Positions 1 through 8,753 of a stretch of 64,000 nucleotides of DNA are shown in pieces (positions within the stretch are counted from its first letter, which is position 1; each line of letters starts with the position of its first letter). A program made the position numbers and the translations under genes. The DNA is from Proteiniclasticum ruminis DSM 24773 (GTDB lineage Bacteria; Bacillota; Clostridia; Clostridiales; Clostridiaceae). The stretch lies in NCBI RefSeq assembly GCF_000701905.1, contig NZ_JNKC01000011.1, positions 1-64,000 on the forward strand. The letters are read 5' to 3'. The notes beneath the pieces were generated by a model, which worked only from the letters and a program-made list of their open reading frames with translations, searched no databases and had not been told where the DNA came from.

Positions 1-452
1 TTCAGGGGTAACGGACTGAGGATCGATACCTTTAGGAATGAACCGTCTGATCATGCCGTTATTCTGCTCATTAGCGCCTCTCTCCCAGGAAGAGAAGGGA
101 TGGGCATAATAAACTTCGGTAGCGGTATGTTCAAGACAGGAAGTAAGATCTGCAAACTCTGAACCATTATCGGAAGTGATGCTCTGGAAAATAGTGTCAA
201 AGGAGGTTCCGTATTCCTTCTGCAAGGCACGGATCGCCTGGCTCACGCAGGCGGCTGTCTTGCTTTCTATGAGACGGATGATGGAGTGTCTAGAGACTCT
301 TTCTATCATAGTAAGAAGAACCTTTTCCTTCGTTTTTTTAAGCAGCACACAGTCGATTTCCCAGTGTCCAAAGACAGATCTGTTATTGATCTCTTCAGGA
401 CGTTCATCGATGCTCTTTCCGAGGATACGCTTGTTTGTTCTGGTGTGTGTAT
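1..452 (-). pseudogene. IS30-family transposase, C-terminal fragment
   Basis: Reading the minus strand gives one continuous frame that starts near 452 and runs off the left edge. It carries the DDE catalytic core of IS30-type transposases: the first Asp in 'FGHWEIDCVLL', the second in 'SITSDNGSEF', and the Glu in 'SSWERGANEQNNGMIRRF'. The N-terminal helix-turn-helix half that should lie at higher coordinates is missing. The frame instead abuts the truncated virB4 fragment around position 450, with no start codon of its own. The very C-terminus lies beyond the window. The catalytic residues look intact, but the gene cannot be expressed as a full transposase. It probably marks a recombination or deletion event that removed both the front of this IS and the back of virB4. 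Confidence 0.85.
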
Positions 453-1252
453 TCCGCCAGCATGCGATCGTTGAGCTCGGGGGCGAGGATCTGCAGGAAG
501 GAAACAGAGCAATTCTTTTTGCCCATCCGAAAGTTCCTGCTCTCGGAAAAATCAAAGGATGCGGGTGCGATGTAGTCTTTGGTGGAAAGGCCCGATAGGG
601 GCAGCCAGTCCCAGTCAAAGAGAAAGCGCTCCTGCCCGTCCAGGTGGTAAATACTGTGCAGGAGCTTCAGGCGGTCTTTGCCGCTCAAAGGATCTGCTGC
701 GACGCCAAGACGCTTGAAGCTGTTCAGAAGATCATTCTCGATGCGCTCCAGCCGGGGCTTGGCTGTGCGAAGATTCTCTGCTTCGATGCCGAAGGTGATG
801 AACTTGGTCTTGGACAGGCCGTTGTTGCCCTTGGCCAGCTGACCCCGGAGCATATTGGCATACTCTTCGCGAATGTCATCAAAGTCATCGTTCTGGTTCG
901 GGATCAGGATGGACTGCTCGAATTCCTCGATGCTGGCACTCAGATTCAGAAAAGAGAACTGAAAGCGGATGGAGCTGTCAAAGTAGTTGAGAAAATCGCA
1001 CCACCCGTCAAAGATGGCCGTCTTGTCCTCGTTCTGAGCCAGCTGATAGTTGATGTCCTGAAACTGGATAGTCTTGGTATATAAGGCATCCGTTGCCTGG
1101 CAGATGCCGTCGGGATGCATGCGCAGGTAAGGGATCGTCTGCTGGGCCGTGGCCGGAACCTTGCTGTCACGCTTGGCTCTGGCGATGGCGCTTTCAATGC
1201 GATTTCTTTCCTCGCGGCTGAGTTTTCGTTGGATGGTTTTCTGGGTGGACAA
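404..1252 (-). pseudogene. VirB4-like conjugation ATPase, N-terminal fragment
   Basis: This minus-strand frame starts at a TTG (1252) behind a GGAGG ribosome binding site and overlaps the end of prgI. The N-terminal 265 or so residues match the VirB4/TraE-type ATPase of Tn1549-like integrative elements in layout: a charged N-terminus, a region like 'YLRMHPDGICQATD', then 'DYIAPASFDF' and 'ELNDRMLAE'. A full protein is about 800 residues and carries Walker A and B motifs. Here the frame leaves the family right after 'LNDRMLAE' and reads out of frame through IS30 sequence to a stop, so the whole ATPase domain is lost. The protein would be non-functional. The prgI-virB4 order is that of a normal type IV secretion module, which supports the assignment. 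Confidence 0.8.
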
Positions 1253-1604
1253 TCGCTTTTACCTCCTTGTCCAGATTGGTTTGCCGCTCTACGGCGGCAT
1301 AGAAGTTGTCGGTCTGGTAAGGCCGCTTCTTCGGTCGGATGAATCGGCTCTGAATGAGCTGATAAAGGATCTTTTCCAGGGGCTGACCGTTCCGTTCATA
1401 CATGGCCAGCAGGAAAAAAGGCAGCATGGACAGCACCATGAGCAGCGCAGCCGTGCTGACACTCATGTGGGGTTTGGCAAGAAAAAACAGCGGGACTCCC
1501 AGAAGAGCACCGCTGCCAAATGAAATCAGTTGACGCTTGGTGAGGTTGAGCATCACCTTGGTCTTGATCTTGGTCAGATCCTTGGGTACAGGGACATAGG
1601 CCAC
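1194..1604 (-). CDS. PrgI-family conjugation membrane protein
   Basis: This protein of 136 residues starts with GTG behind AAAGGAGGA. PrgI-family proteins are small inner-membrane parts of Gram-positive type IV secretion and lie directly upstream of the VirB4 ATPase. The sequence shows the family features: an N-terminal 'MAYVPVPKDLTKIKTKV' segment, two membrane helices (about residues 27-43 and 50-67, 'LLGVPLFFLA' and 'LLMVLSMLPFFLLAMY'), and a charged C-terminal tail. The 59-base overlap with the downstream virB4 fragment is usual for these modules. The gene is intact, but with virB4 truncated and the TrbL gene reduced to its tail it has no complete machine to serve. Family assignment is good; a present function is unlikely. 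Confidence 0.85.
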   Translation of the reverse strand: MAYVPVPKDLTKIKTKVMLNLTKRQLISFGSGALLGVPLFFLAKPHMSVSTAALLMVLSMLPFFLLAMYERNGQPLEKILYQLIQSRFIRPKKRPYQTDNFYAAVERQTNLDKEVKAIVHPENHPTKTQPRGKKSH

Positions 1605-1620
1605 AGGCTTTCCTCCTTTC

Positions 1621-1648
1621 GCTTAATGGGCATTGAAGATGGATTTGG
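1621..1648. repeat. 28-bp direct repeat, left copy
   Basis: The 28 bases beginning GCTTAATGGGCATTGAAGAT are identical to 2225-2252. They encode, on the minus strand, the last residues (KSIFNAH and stop) of a TrbL-type conjugation protein. The two copies flank a 576-base cassette. Confidence 0.85.
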
Positions 1649-1788
1649 TGAGTATACACTTCTGTCGAGTGATTTAGATTCGAGAAAAACTGCTCACGAT
1701 GAGCAATGCGCAAATGATATAATTGATTTGATATCAATGAATTTTTCCGGGATTTTTATGCTGATATTTAAAATATGGTTGGGGGGGT

Positions 1789-2106
1789 GTGACATTGAGA
1801 AAAAAGACTGCATTCATAGTTGGTTTAGCTATCTTGGTTTTAATTTCAGCTTTTTATGTTTCTCGAGAGGGCCGGGTTATTGGTGAGATTACTGGCGCAG
1901 AGTGGGATGTCCTCACAATCGGAGAGACTGAATATCGGCAGATCAATGGCCTGGATTTTACAATTGCTGATAAGGGTAAGTATTTAGGCAAGGCAAAGTT
2001 CAATGAATCAACCGTTCGTCTCTATTCAGTAAAGGGCGATATAGAGGACAAGTACATCTATGCTTTTTGGGACTGGGAAGGTTTTTTCTACGTTCTCAAT
2101 GAGTAA
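1789..2106 (+). CDS. Small membrane-anchored hypothetical protein of an inserted cassette
   Basis: This frame of 105 residues starts at GTG 1789 (or TTG 1795) behind a run of G. One N-terminal hydrophobic helix ('TAFIVGLAILVLISAFYV') suggests an anchored or exported protein. A roughly 80-residue polar domain follows, ending 'YIYAFWDWEGFFYVLNE'. I do not recognise the family. The last 60 codons recur almost unchanged as the tail fused to citG at 9980-10163, so the domain belongs to a duplicated, mobile unit. The gene lies on the opposite strand to the conjugation genes and between 28-bp direct repeats, and an intrinsic terminator follows at 2156. A small secreted or immunity-type protein is possible, but nothing in the sequence fixes a role. 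Confidence 0.55.
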   Translation: MTLRKKTAFIVGLAILVLISAFYVSREGRVIGEITGAEWDVLTIGETEYRQINGLDFTIADKGKYLGKAKFNESTVRLYSVKGDIEDKYIYAFWDWEGFFYVLNE

Positions 2107-2155
2107 ATCCCACAAGATTTTGTCCAAGCGTCCAAACGAAACTACACAAGCATTG

Positions 2156-2181
2156 CGGCCAAAGTACATTGGCCGTTTTTT
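2156..2181 (+). terminator. Intrinsic terminator of the cassette gene, copy 1
   Basis: The stem CGGCCAA / TTGGCCG has a six-base loop and is followed by six T. The second cassette copy (10214-10239) has CGGTCAA / TTGACCG. The C-to-T and G-to-A changes compensate each other, which supports a real stem. Confidence 0.8.
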
Positions 2182-2226
2182 CGTGTGCGCATTTCCAGAT
2201 GGGATTATCAGCATTCGTCTTTTTGC

Positions 2227-2356
2227 TTAATGGGCATTGAAGATGGATTTGGCAAGACTCCCGGTCTTGAACAGGGTGAAACAGAGCAGAACGGTATAGC
2301 CCAGGGTTGTCCATACAGCCTTGATGATGTCGGTTTCCGTGGCGATGCTGTTTAGA
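2227..2356 (-). pseudogene. TrbL/VirB6-type conjugation protein, C-terminal remnant
   Basis: The minus strand reads '...SIATETDIIKAVWTTLGY' and then 'TVLLCFTLFKTGSLAKSIFNAH' to a stop at 2227. This matches the kind of C-terminal membrane segment found in the TrbL-like protein encoded just before prgI in Tn1549-type elements. Only about 43 codons remain. Homology stops near 2356 ('GCTGTTT' then unrelated AT-rich sequence). The stop codon region is the duplicated 28-bp repeat. Family is inferred from position and hydrophobic pattern rather than a full domain. Confidence 0.55.
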
Positions 2357-2608
2357 CTAAACTAGTTATATCTATTCTATCAGATATTCAGCAAGCTTTC
2401 CGGAATAGTCTTGTCATATTTCGAAGGTTTAAAGAGGGTTGAGGATGGAAAATACAGTTGGGGATTCAAAATATTTTTTGATTCTAAATTCCATTGATTA
2501 CCAAGGAGTTTAGCCGTTGACCGCGATAAGTTGAAAAGGCTTACAATTCATTTTATTCAAAAAATTAGTCTTGACGGATATTTTGAACCGTGATAAAGTC
2601 TTAAAAAA

Positions 2609-2899
2609 TACAACAAAGACGTTGAAGAGAAGAGTATGCCGGTGAATACCGATACAGAGAGTGCCGTGGGGTGAGAGGGCGCATGGGATAGCAGGCGGAA
2701 GATGGTCTCGGAGTTTCAGATCTGAGGGGAAACCCTAGGGTTTGACGTGAGCACACGTTACAGTGACAGAGTATCAAGGGGAATCCCGGCGTACTTGGAG
2801 AGGTATATCCTGCGAGGGATATATAAATTAGGGTGGTAACACGAAGCTTTCGTCCCTTTTGCATAGAAAAATATGCAAAAGGGAGGGAAGCTTTTTTAT
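2609..2899 (+). promoter_or_regulatory. T-box leader of the metNIQ operon, probable Met specifier
   Basis: The leader shows T-box landmarks in order: an AGTA-box-like 'GAAGAGAAGAGTATG' near 2627, the stem I element 'CAGAGAGTGCCGTGGGGTGA' near 2655, a candidate specifier ATG at 2702-2704 in 'GGAAGATGGTCTCGGAG', and the T-box proper 'AGGGTGGTAACACG' at 2830-2843. It ends in a strong terminator, AAGCTTTCGTCCCTTTTGCA pairing with the strand to 2896 and followed by T residues. Such leaders read uncharged tRNA, and an AUG specifier fits the methionine transporter genes that follow. The 2357-2600 stretch before it is AT-rich with no gene I can support. Confidence 0.85.
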
Positions 2900-2917
2900 T
2901 TTACAAAGGAGGACAAA

Positions 2918-3979
2918 ATGATGATCGAACTCATCGGTTTACGTAAAAACTTTGAAGGAAAAGAAGGGAGGGTGGAAGCCGTCCGGGATGTGGAGCTGAA
3001 GATTGAAGCCGGAGAAATCTACGGCATCATCGGCTACTCGGGAGCCGGGAAGAGCACCCTCATCCGCTGCATTAATCTCCTGGAAAGACCCACCGCAGGA
3101 AAAGTCATCCTCCAGGGAGAAGACCTGACGACACTCCCCGAAAAGGAGCTGCGAAATCGGCGGAAAAAGATTGGGATGATCTTCCAGCATTTCAATCTCC
3201 TCAACTCCCGCACCATCTACAGCAATGTAGCCTATCCCCTGAAAGGGTCAGGACTGACAAAATCCCAGGAGCAGGAAAAAGTGAGAAGGCTCCTCAATCT
3301 GGTGGGCATCGCTGACAAAGAGAACGCCTATCCCAATCAGCTCTCCGGCGGGCAAAAGCAGCGCGTGGCCATCGCCAGGGCACTCGCCAATGACCCGGAA
3401 GTGCTGCTCTGCGACGAAGCCACCTCCGCCCTGGACCCCAAAACCACCAGGTCCATCCTGAAGCTTCTGAAGGAGCTCAATCAGAATCTCGGGCTCACCA
3501 TCGTCCTCATCACCCATGAAATGACCGTGATCAAGGAAATCTGCGACCGGGTCAGCATCATGGAAGACGGAAGGATCATCGAAAGCGGAAATGTGGCTCA
3601 GGTGTTCAGCAGTCCAAAAGCCCAAACCACCAAGGAGTTCATCGACACCGCCCAGAATCGTGACAAGATCTTCGACTTCCTCACGGAAGAAGCCAACATC
3701 TTCGACATCCGTCCCGAGGATGTGCTCACCCGGGTGAGCTACACCGGTCATGCGGTGGGGGCAGCCCTCATCTCGGAAGTCTCCCGGCGCTTTAGCCTGG
3801 ATGCCAGCATCCTCTACGGAAATCTGGAGATCCTCAGCCATGTTCCCGTGGGGGAGCTCCTGGTCCTCTTCCGGGGAACCGCAGCCAACATCGAAAAAGG
3901 CATTGACTACTTTACCCAAAACAATCTGCAAGTGGAGGTGATCGACGTTGAATACATTACTCGAAAAGTATCTGCCTAA
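2918..3979 (+). CDS. metN: Methionine ABC transporter ATP-binding protein MetN
   Basis: MetN is the ATPase of the MetNIQ importer for methionine. I place the start at 2918, behind AAAGGAGG; this gives 353 residues, the usual length. Visible are Walker A 'GYSGAGKST' (about residue 40), signature 'LSGGQKQRVAIARAL', Walker B 'VLLCDEATSALD' and the H-loop 'ITHEM'. Residues beyond about 260 form the C-terminal NIL-type regulatory domain ('GELLVLFRGTAANIEKGIDYF') that senses methionine in this family. The gene follows a T-box with a probable Met specifier and overlaps metI by 32 bases, so the three met genes form one operon. Base composition is GC-rich compared with most of the window. Confidence 0.95.
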   Translation: MMIELIGLRKNFEGKEGRVEAVRDVELKIEAGEIYGIIGYSGAGKSTLIRCINLLERPTAGKVILQGEDLTTLPEKELRNRRKKIGMIFQHFNLLNSRTIYSNVAYPLKGSGLTKSQEQEKVRRLLNLVGIADKENAYPNQLSGGQKQRVAIARALANDPEVLLCDEATSALDPKTTRSILKLLKELNQNLGLTIVLITHEMTVIKEICDRVSIMEDGRIIESGNVAQVFSSPKAQTTKEFIDTAQNRDKIFDFLTEEANIFDIRPEDVLTRVSYTGHAVGAALISEVSRRFSLDASILYGNLEILSHVPVGELLVLFRGTAANIEKGIDYFTQNNLQVEVIDVEYITRKVSA

Positions 3980-4628
3980 TGTTCTCTTTAACCAGGAAGA
4001 GTTTGTCCAGGCCATCTTTGACACCTTGACCATGGTGTCCATCTCCGGCGCTATTTCCCTGGTGCTGGGCACTTTCGTGGGCATCCTTCTGGTGGTAACC
4101 CGGGAAGGAAACATCCTGGAGAATAAAGCAGTCCAGAAGATCCTCTCCCAGACCATCAATGTCTTTCGCAGCATTCCCTTTATCATCCTTTTGGCTGCCC
4201 TTCTTCCCCTGACCCGGGCCATTGTGGGCACGGGCATCGGGACTAAAGGCGCCATCGTCCCCTTAGTCTTTGGCACCGTCCCCTTTCTCGCCCGCCAGAT
4301 GGACACGGCCCTCTCCGAAGTCAGTGACGGGGTCATCGAAGCGGCCCAGGCCATGGGCTCCAGTCCCTGGGAAATCATCTTCCGGGTCTATCTCCGGGAA
4401 GGACTACCCGGCATCATTCGCGGCATCACCATTACCGCCGTGAGCCTCATCGGCCTTTCCGCCATGGCCGGTTCCATCGGCGGCGGAGGACTGGGCGACT
4501 TTGCCATCCGCTACGGTTACCAGCGAAACCATAACGATGTGACCTACGTCACTGTAGCCGTGATCCTCGTCATGGTCACCATTCTCCAGAGCATCGGCTC
4601 CTATTTCGTCAAACGCACCACCCACTAA
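3948..4628 (+). CDS. metI: Methionine ABC transporter permease MetI
   Basis: This is the membrane channel of the MetNIQ importer, 226 residues with five or so membrane helices. A TTG start at 3948 lies inside metN and is preceded by GGAGGTG at good spacing. The coupling region with the EAA-type motif is clear ('EVSDGVIEAAQAMGSSPWEI'), followed by 'GGGGLGDFAIRYGY', typical of MetI. The overlap with metN suggests translational coupling. metQ follows after 45 bases. No lesion is seen. Confidence 0.93.
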   Translation: MNTLLEKYLPNVLFNQEEFVQAIFDTLTMVSISGAISLVLGTFVGILLVVTREGNILENKAVQKILSQTINVFRSIPFIILLAALLPLTRAIVGTGIGTKGAIVPLVFGTVPFLARQMDTALSEVSDGVIEAAQAMGSSPWEIIFRVYLREGLPGIIRGITITAVSLIGLSAMAGSIGGGGLGDFAIRYGYQRNHNDVTYVTVAVILVMVTILQSIGSYFVKRTTH

Positions 4629-4673
4629 CCCTGATCTTTACTAAAAAATAAACCGCATAAAGGAGTACAACCA

Positions 4674-5492
4674 ATGAAAAATATTCAAAAACTCATCGCC
4701 GGATTCACCATCGCCATCACCGCCCTCACCTTCACCGCCTGCGGAAGCAAGGCAACTTCCGCAGAAACCACCACCATCAAGCTGGGGGTCACGGGCAGCG
4801 AGTCTGAAGTCTGGAAGCATATCCGAGAAGAACTGGCCAAGGAAGGTATCACTCTGGAAGTGGTAAGCTTCTCCGATTATACCCGGCCCAACCAGGCCCT
4901 GGCCGAAGGGGAAGTGGATGCCAATGCGTTTCAGCATTATGCGTTCTTCGACAAATTTGTGGCGGAACACAAACTGGATCTCACCGTCATCGGCGAGACC
5001 GTCATCGCCCCACTAGGGATTTACTCCAAGAAGATCACCAAGCTGGAAGAGCTGAAGTCCGGGGACTCCGTAGCCATCCCCAATGATGCCACCAACGGCG
5101 GCCGAGCCCTGATCCTTCTTCAATCCGCAGGACTTCTCAAAATCGATGAAGCCGCCGGAATTTTGCCCACGCTGAAGGACGTGGTGGAGAATCCCCTGGA
5201 ACTGGAACTGGTGGAAGTGGATGCCAGCACCACTGCCCGGGTTCAGGAAGACGTGACTGTATCCGTCATCAACAGCGGCTTTGCCGTGGATGCCGGACTC
5301 AACCCAGCCAAGGATGCCATTTTCCTGGAGCCCGTGGACGATAAGTCCAAGCCCTACATCAATGTCATTGCTGTCCGCACCGAAGACAAAGACAATAAGG
5401 CCCTGAAGCGCATCGTGGAACTCTACCAGACGGAAGCCGTACGAGCCATCATCAACGAGCTCTACAAGGGCTCCCAGGTGACACCTTGGTAG
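4674..5492 (+). CDS. metQ: Methionine-binding lipoprotein MetQ
   Basis: MetQ is the substrate-binding lipoprotein of the methionine importer, of 272 residues. The lipobox 'TFTACGSK' places the acylated Cys near residue 23, after a hydrophobic signal peptide. The mature part shows NlpA-family features: 'TIKLGVTGSESEVWKHI', 'VSFSDYTRPNQALAEGEVDANAFQH' (two stretches), 'IAPLGIYSKK', and 'IPNDATNGGRALILLQSAGL'. It would be tethered outside the membrane and deliver L- or D-methionine to MetNI. A good ribosome binding site (AAGGAGTACAACC) precedes the ATG. It is followed after 14 bases by an amidohydrolase, suggesting that the imported ligand may partly be an acylated amino acid. Confidence 0.93.
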   Translation: MKNIQKLIAGFTIAITALTFTACGSKATSAETTTIKLGVTGSESEVWKHIREELAKEGITLEVVSFSDYTRPNQALAEGEVDANAFQHYAFFDKFVAEHKLDLTVIGETVIAPLGIYSKKITKLEELKSGDSVAIPNDATNGGRALILLQSAGLLKIDEAAGILPTLKDVVENPLELELVEVDASTTARVQEDVTVSVINSGFAVDAGLNPAKDAIFLEPVDDKSKPYINVIAVRTEDKDNKALKRIVELYQTEAVRAIINELYKGSQVTPW

Positions 5493-5506
5493 GAAAGGGG
5501 AGAAGC

Positions 5507-6670
5507 ATGGAAATTCGACGAGAGGTTCAAGAAACAGAAGACTATGTGGTGGGGCTTCGGCGGCATTTTCACCAGCATCCGGAATCCAGCCTAAAGGAAT
5601 TCGAAACGGCTAGACGCATTGAAGAGGAGCTGGACAAACTCCTCATCCCCCATGAGCGGGTGGGGGAAACCGGGGTCATCGGCTATCTCAAAGGAAAAGA
5701 AGGAAAGGTCCTGGCCATGCGGGCGGATATCGATGCCCTGGAACTCCAGGAGCTCAATACCGCCGAGTATGCTTCTAAATATGAGGGACTTATGCATGCC
5801 TGCGGACATGATGCCCATACGGCAGCACTCCTGGGCGCAGCCAAGGTCCTGAAGACTAAAGAATCGGAACTTCCCGGATCGGTGCGGCTGTTCTTCCAGC
5901 AGGCGGAGGAAATCGGCCAAGGTGCCCGTCAGTTTGTAGCGGGCGGTCATCTCCAGGATGTGGATGGGGTCTTCGGCCTCCATGTGGCCTCCGGCTTGGA
6001 TACGGGAAAAGTCACCGTCACGCCGGGACCCATTGCCGCTTCCTGCGACTACTTCAAAGTCACCATCCACGGGAAAAGCGGCCATGTGGGAAAGCCCCAC
6101 GCCGCGGTGGATGCCCTCTACATTGCTTCACTAAGCGTGGTGTCCCTCCAGAGCATCGTGGCCAGACAGACGGATCCGGTGGATCCCGTGGTGGTGGGCA
6201 TTGGCGTTCTATCCTCGGGGACCCGCTATAACATCATCGCCCAGGAAGCGGTCCTTGAAGGAACCTTCCGCACCTACAGCCAGGAAACCCGGGAAAAAAC
6301 CCAGGCATCCATTGAACGGGTCCTGCGGGCCACAGCAGAGTCCCACGGGGCCACCGTGGACATCGAGTTCCAGGATTTTGCAAGCCCGGTCATCAATGAT
6401 CAGGCTTCGGCAGAGCTTGCGGCATCGGTCTGCAGAAAAATCGTGGGTGAAGACAATGTGGACACCAATGCCCCGAAATCCCTGGGGGCCGATGATTTTG
6501 CAGAACTGCAGCGGGTGGTGCCCGGCGTCTATGTTAATGTGGGTACCCGAAATCCCCAGGATGAAAACAGCAGTTTTCCCCATCATCATGGCCACTTTGA
6601 TATCGACGAAAAGGGACTTCTCATCGCCACGGAGCTCTATGTGGCCTATGCTGAGGCTTTTCTGGTTTAA
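5507..6670 (+). CDS. M20-family amidohydrolase (N-acyl-amino-acid type)
   Basis: This is a cytosolic metallo-amidohydrolase of 387 residues in the peptidase M20D / hippurate-hydrolase group, which removes acyl groups from amino acids. The start at 5507 is chosen because it follows AAAGGGGAG. Metal-binding motifs are visible: 'MHACGHDAHTAALLG', 'FFQQAEEIGQGARQF' with the catalytic Glu pair, 'GLHV', and a late His in 'SSFPHHHGHFDI'. The Gly-rich dimerisation domain contains 'GKSGHVGKPHAAVDA'. It is the last gene of the metNIQ transcription unit. Together with that importer it could release methionine from N-acyl-methionine, but the substrate is inferred from context only; N-acetyl-diaminopimelate or other N-acyl amino acids are alternatives. 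Confidence 0.85.
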   Translation: MEIRREVQETEDYVVGLRRHFHQHPESSLKEFETARRIEEELDKLLIPHERVGETGVIGYLKGKEGKVLAMRADIDALELQELNTAEYASKYEGLMHACGHDAHTAALLGAAKVLKTKESELPGSVRLFFQQAEEIGQGARQFVAGGHLQDVDGVFGLHVASGLDTGKVTVTPGPIAASCDYFKVTIHGKSGHVGKPHAAVDALYIASLSVVSLQSIVARQTDPVDPVVVGIGVLSSGTRYNIIAQEAVLEGTFRTYSQETREKTQASIERVLRATAESHGATVDIEFQDFASPVINDQASAELAASVCRKIVGEDNVDTNAPKSLGADDFAELQRVVPGVYVNVGTRNPQDENSSFPHHHGHFDIDEKGLLIATELYVAYAEAFLV

Positions 6671-6744
6671 AGAGCTTTCCTTAAATAAGCCCTGAGCGAA
6701 AAATGTGGGGAAAAAAGCGAATGCGATTTTGCTGATTTTCTCCA

Positions 6745-6770
6745 TTTTTTCGGGGAAGCCCCCGATTTTT
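6745..6770 (+). terminator. Short GC hairpin after the met operon
   Basis: CGGGG / CCCCG arms around GAAGC lie within T-rich sequence (TTTTTTCGGGG...CCCCGATTTTTAGG). This is a modest intrinsic terminator candidate. Confidence 0.5.
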
Positions 6771-6915
6771 AGGCCAATGTATTGCAAATATTTCACTTTC
6801 ATTGGGAATAAGTGCCGTTAATTTTAATCCATGGAATTTCGGTATGAAATGGAATACACTAAAGTCAAGAATCCTGGGAAACAGGATAATCGTGATTTTA
6901 CATTGAGGTGTAAAA

Positions 6916-8519
6916 ATGAAACTGAACCTACAAAACTTCAAGGCCATGGAAGAAAAGGGTATTAAGGTTCCCCACTTCGACTATGCAGCTGTGGCAGCTA
7001 AGACCAAGAAGAATCCTGTTTGGGTGCACTTTGGCGCAGGCAATATTTTCAGAGGCTTCATCGCAAATCTGCAGCATAAACTTCTGGAGGAAGGCAATGC
7101 CGACACCGGCATCATCGCCGCAGAAACCTTCGACTTTGATATCATCGAGAAGATTTACGATCCCTATGACAATCTGACCCTTCTCACCAGCCTCTATGCC
7201 GATGGATCCATGGTGCCCTCCGTGGTGGCCAGCATCACCGAGGGCGTCAAGGCTGATCTTTCCAAGGAAAAGAAAGCTGCCCGTCTTCGCGAGATCTTCG
7301 TGAACCCCAGCCTTCAGATGATCAGCTTCACCATCACCGAAAAGGGATACGCCCTGACCAACGTCAACGGCAAAGTTTTCCCCTTCGTGCAGAAGGACTT
7401 CGAGAACGACCCAAGAGCCCCAGCCATGCCGTGAGCGTTGTCACCTCCTTGGTGTATGACCGTTACCTGGCCGGCCAGTTCCCCTTCGCCATTGTGAGCA
7501 TGGACAACTGCTCCCACAATGGCGAAAAGGTCGAAGTTTCCGTGAAGCGCATCGCCAAGGAATGGATCGAAAGAGGCTTTGTTGAAGCCGGATTCCTCAA
7601 CTACCTCAGCGACGAGAGCAAGATCTCCTTCCCCTGGAGCATGATCGACAAGATCACCCCCAGACCTTCCGAAGAAGTGAAGGCCAAGCTGGATGAAATC
7701 AGCCTGGAAGATATGGCTCCTTTAGTCACCTCCAGAAACACCTTCATTGCTCACTATGTAAATGCAGAAGTTCCCCAGTACCTGGTGGTAGAGGATAAGT
7801 TCCCCAACGGACGTCCTGCCCTGGAAAAAGCTGGCGTATACTTCACCACAAGAGATACCGTAAACAATACGGAAACCATGAAAGTCACCACCTGCCTCAA
7901 CCCCCTCCATACCGCTCTGGCTGTGTATGGCTGCGTTCTGGGTTATGAGAGCATTTCCGCCGAGATGAAGGACACCGAGCTGAAGGCTCTGGTGGAGAAG
8001 ATCGGCTATACCGAAGGCATGCCCGTGGTTGTGGATCCCAAGATCATCAGCCCCATGAGCTTCATCAAGGAAGTCATCGAAGAAAGACTTCCCAACCCCT
8101 TCATCCCGGATACCCCACAGCGTATCGCCACAGATACTAGCCAGAAGGTGGCCATCCGCTTCGGCGAGACCATCAAGTCCTACATGAAGCGCGATGACCT
8201 GGATTCCTCCAAGCTCACCTTCATTCCCCTGGCTCTGGCCGGATGGCTCCGCTACCTCCTGGGCGTCAATGACAACCTGGAAGCCTTCAATGTCTCCAGC
8301 GATCCCATGATGGAAGAGCTGCAGAAGAAGCTGGCAGGCATCGAAGCTGGAAATCCCGCTTCCTACACCGGACAGCTGAAGGAAGTCCTGGCCAATGAAA
8401 TCCTCTTTGGTGTGGATCTCAACAAAGCCGGACTGGCCGACAAAGTGGAAAGCATGTTCCTGGAACTCATCGCAGGCAAGGGCGCCGTTCGTGCAACCTT
8501 GAAAAAGTACCTGGCGTAA
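6916..8519 (+). pseudogene. Mannitol dehydrogenase-family oxidoreductase, frameshifted
   Basis: Two adjacent frames (6916-7434 and 7431-8519) together make one polyol/uronate dehydrogenase of about 534 residues, the family that includes fructuronate reductase and mannitol 2-dehydrogenase. The N-terminal part has the NAD-binding motif 'WVHFGAGNIFRGF'. The C-terminal part has 'SMDNCSHNG' and 'TDTSQKVAIRF', with the family's catalytic Lys region. At 7418-7421 the run of four C should be five. Restoring one C gives 'DPRAPSHAVSVVTS' and joins the frames exactly. As written the gene yields a 172-residue truncated protein. All other conserved motifs are intact, so the lesion is very recent or is a base-calling error. 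Base use is GC-rich like metNIQ. A start at 6916 follows GAGGTG. Confidence 0.85.
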
Positions 8520-8556
8520 GAGAACCCTCCATACAACACAAAAGATGAAATCGGAT

Positions 8557-8583
8557 GGGGCAGTGATCGTTGATCACTGCCCC
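8557..8583 (+). terminator. Strong hairpin after the dehydrogenase gene
   Basis: Perfect 12-base arms GGGGCAGTGATC / GATCACTGCCCC surround a three-base loop, 37 bases after the stop. No T-tract follows, so it may act as an mRNA-end stabiliser or a factor-assisted terminator. The rest of the 8520-8753 gap holds no gene I can support. Confidence 0.6.
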
Positions 8584-8753
8584 ATAATCCGCATAAAATT
8601 GCGAAACTTCAAGGGATTCAAGGGGAACAGCCATTGTATTTTAGAGGTTTTTATCGCGGAGAATTGGAAACGATACAAGAATCTCCTCTAATAGGTGTAC
8701 AGAAGAATACTGTATACAGATAATCAAGAATTCTCAATGAAGGAGAGGTACCC

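Noticed and set aside
176-598. Plus-strand frame of 140 codons over the IS30/virB4 junction
   Set aside because: It is antisense to two frames with clear family motifs and has no ribosome binding site.
644-1084. Plus-strand frame opposite virB4
   Set aside because: Shadow of the virB4 reading frame; no independent motifs.
3248-4378. Long minus-strand frame of 376 codons over metN and metI
   Set aside because: Mirror frame in GC-rich coding DNA. Both met genes are certain from motifs.
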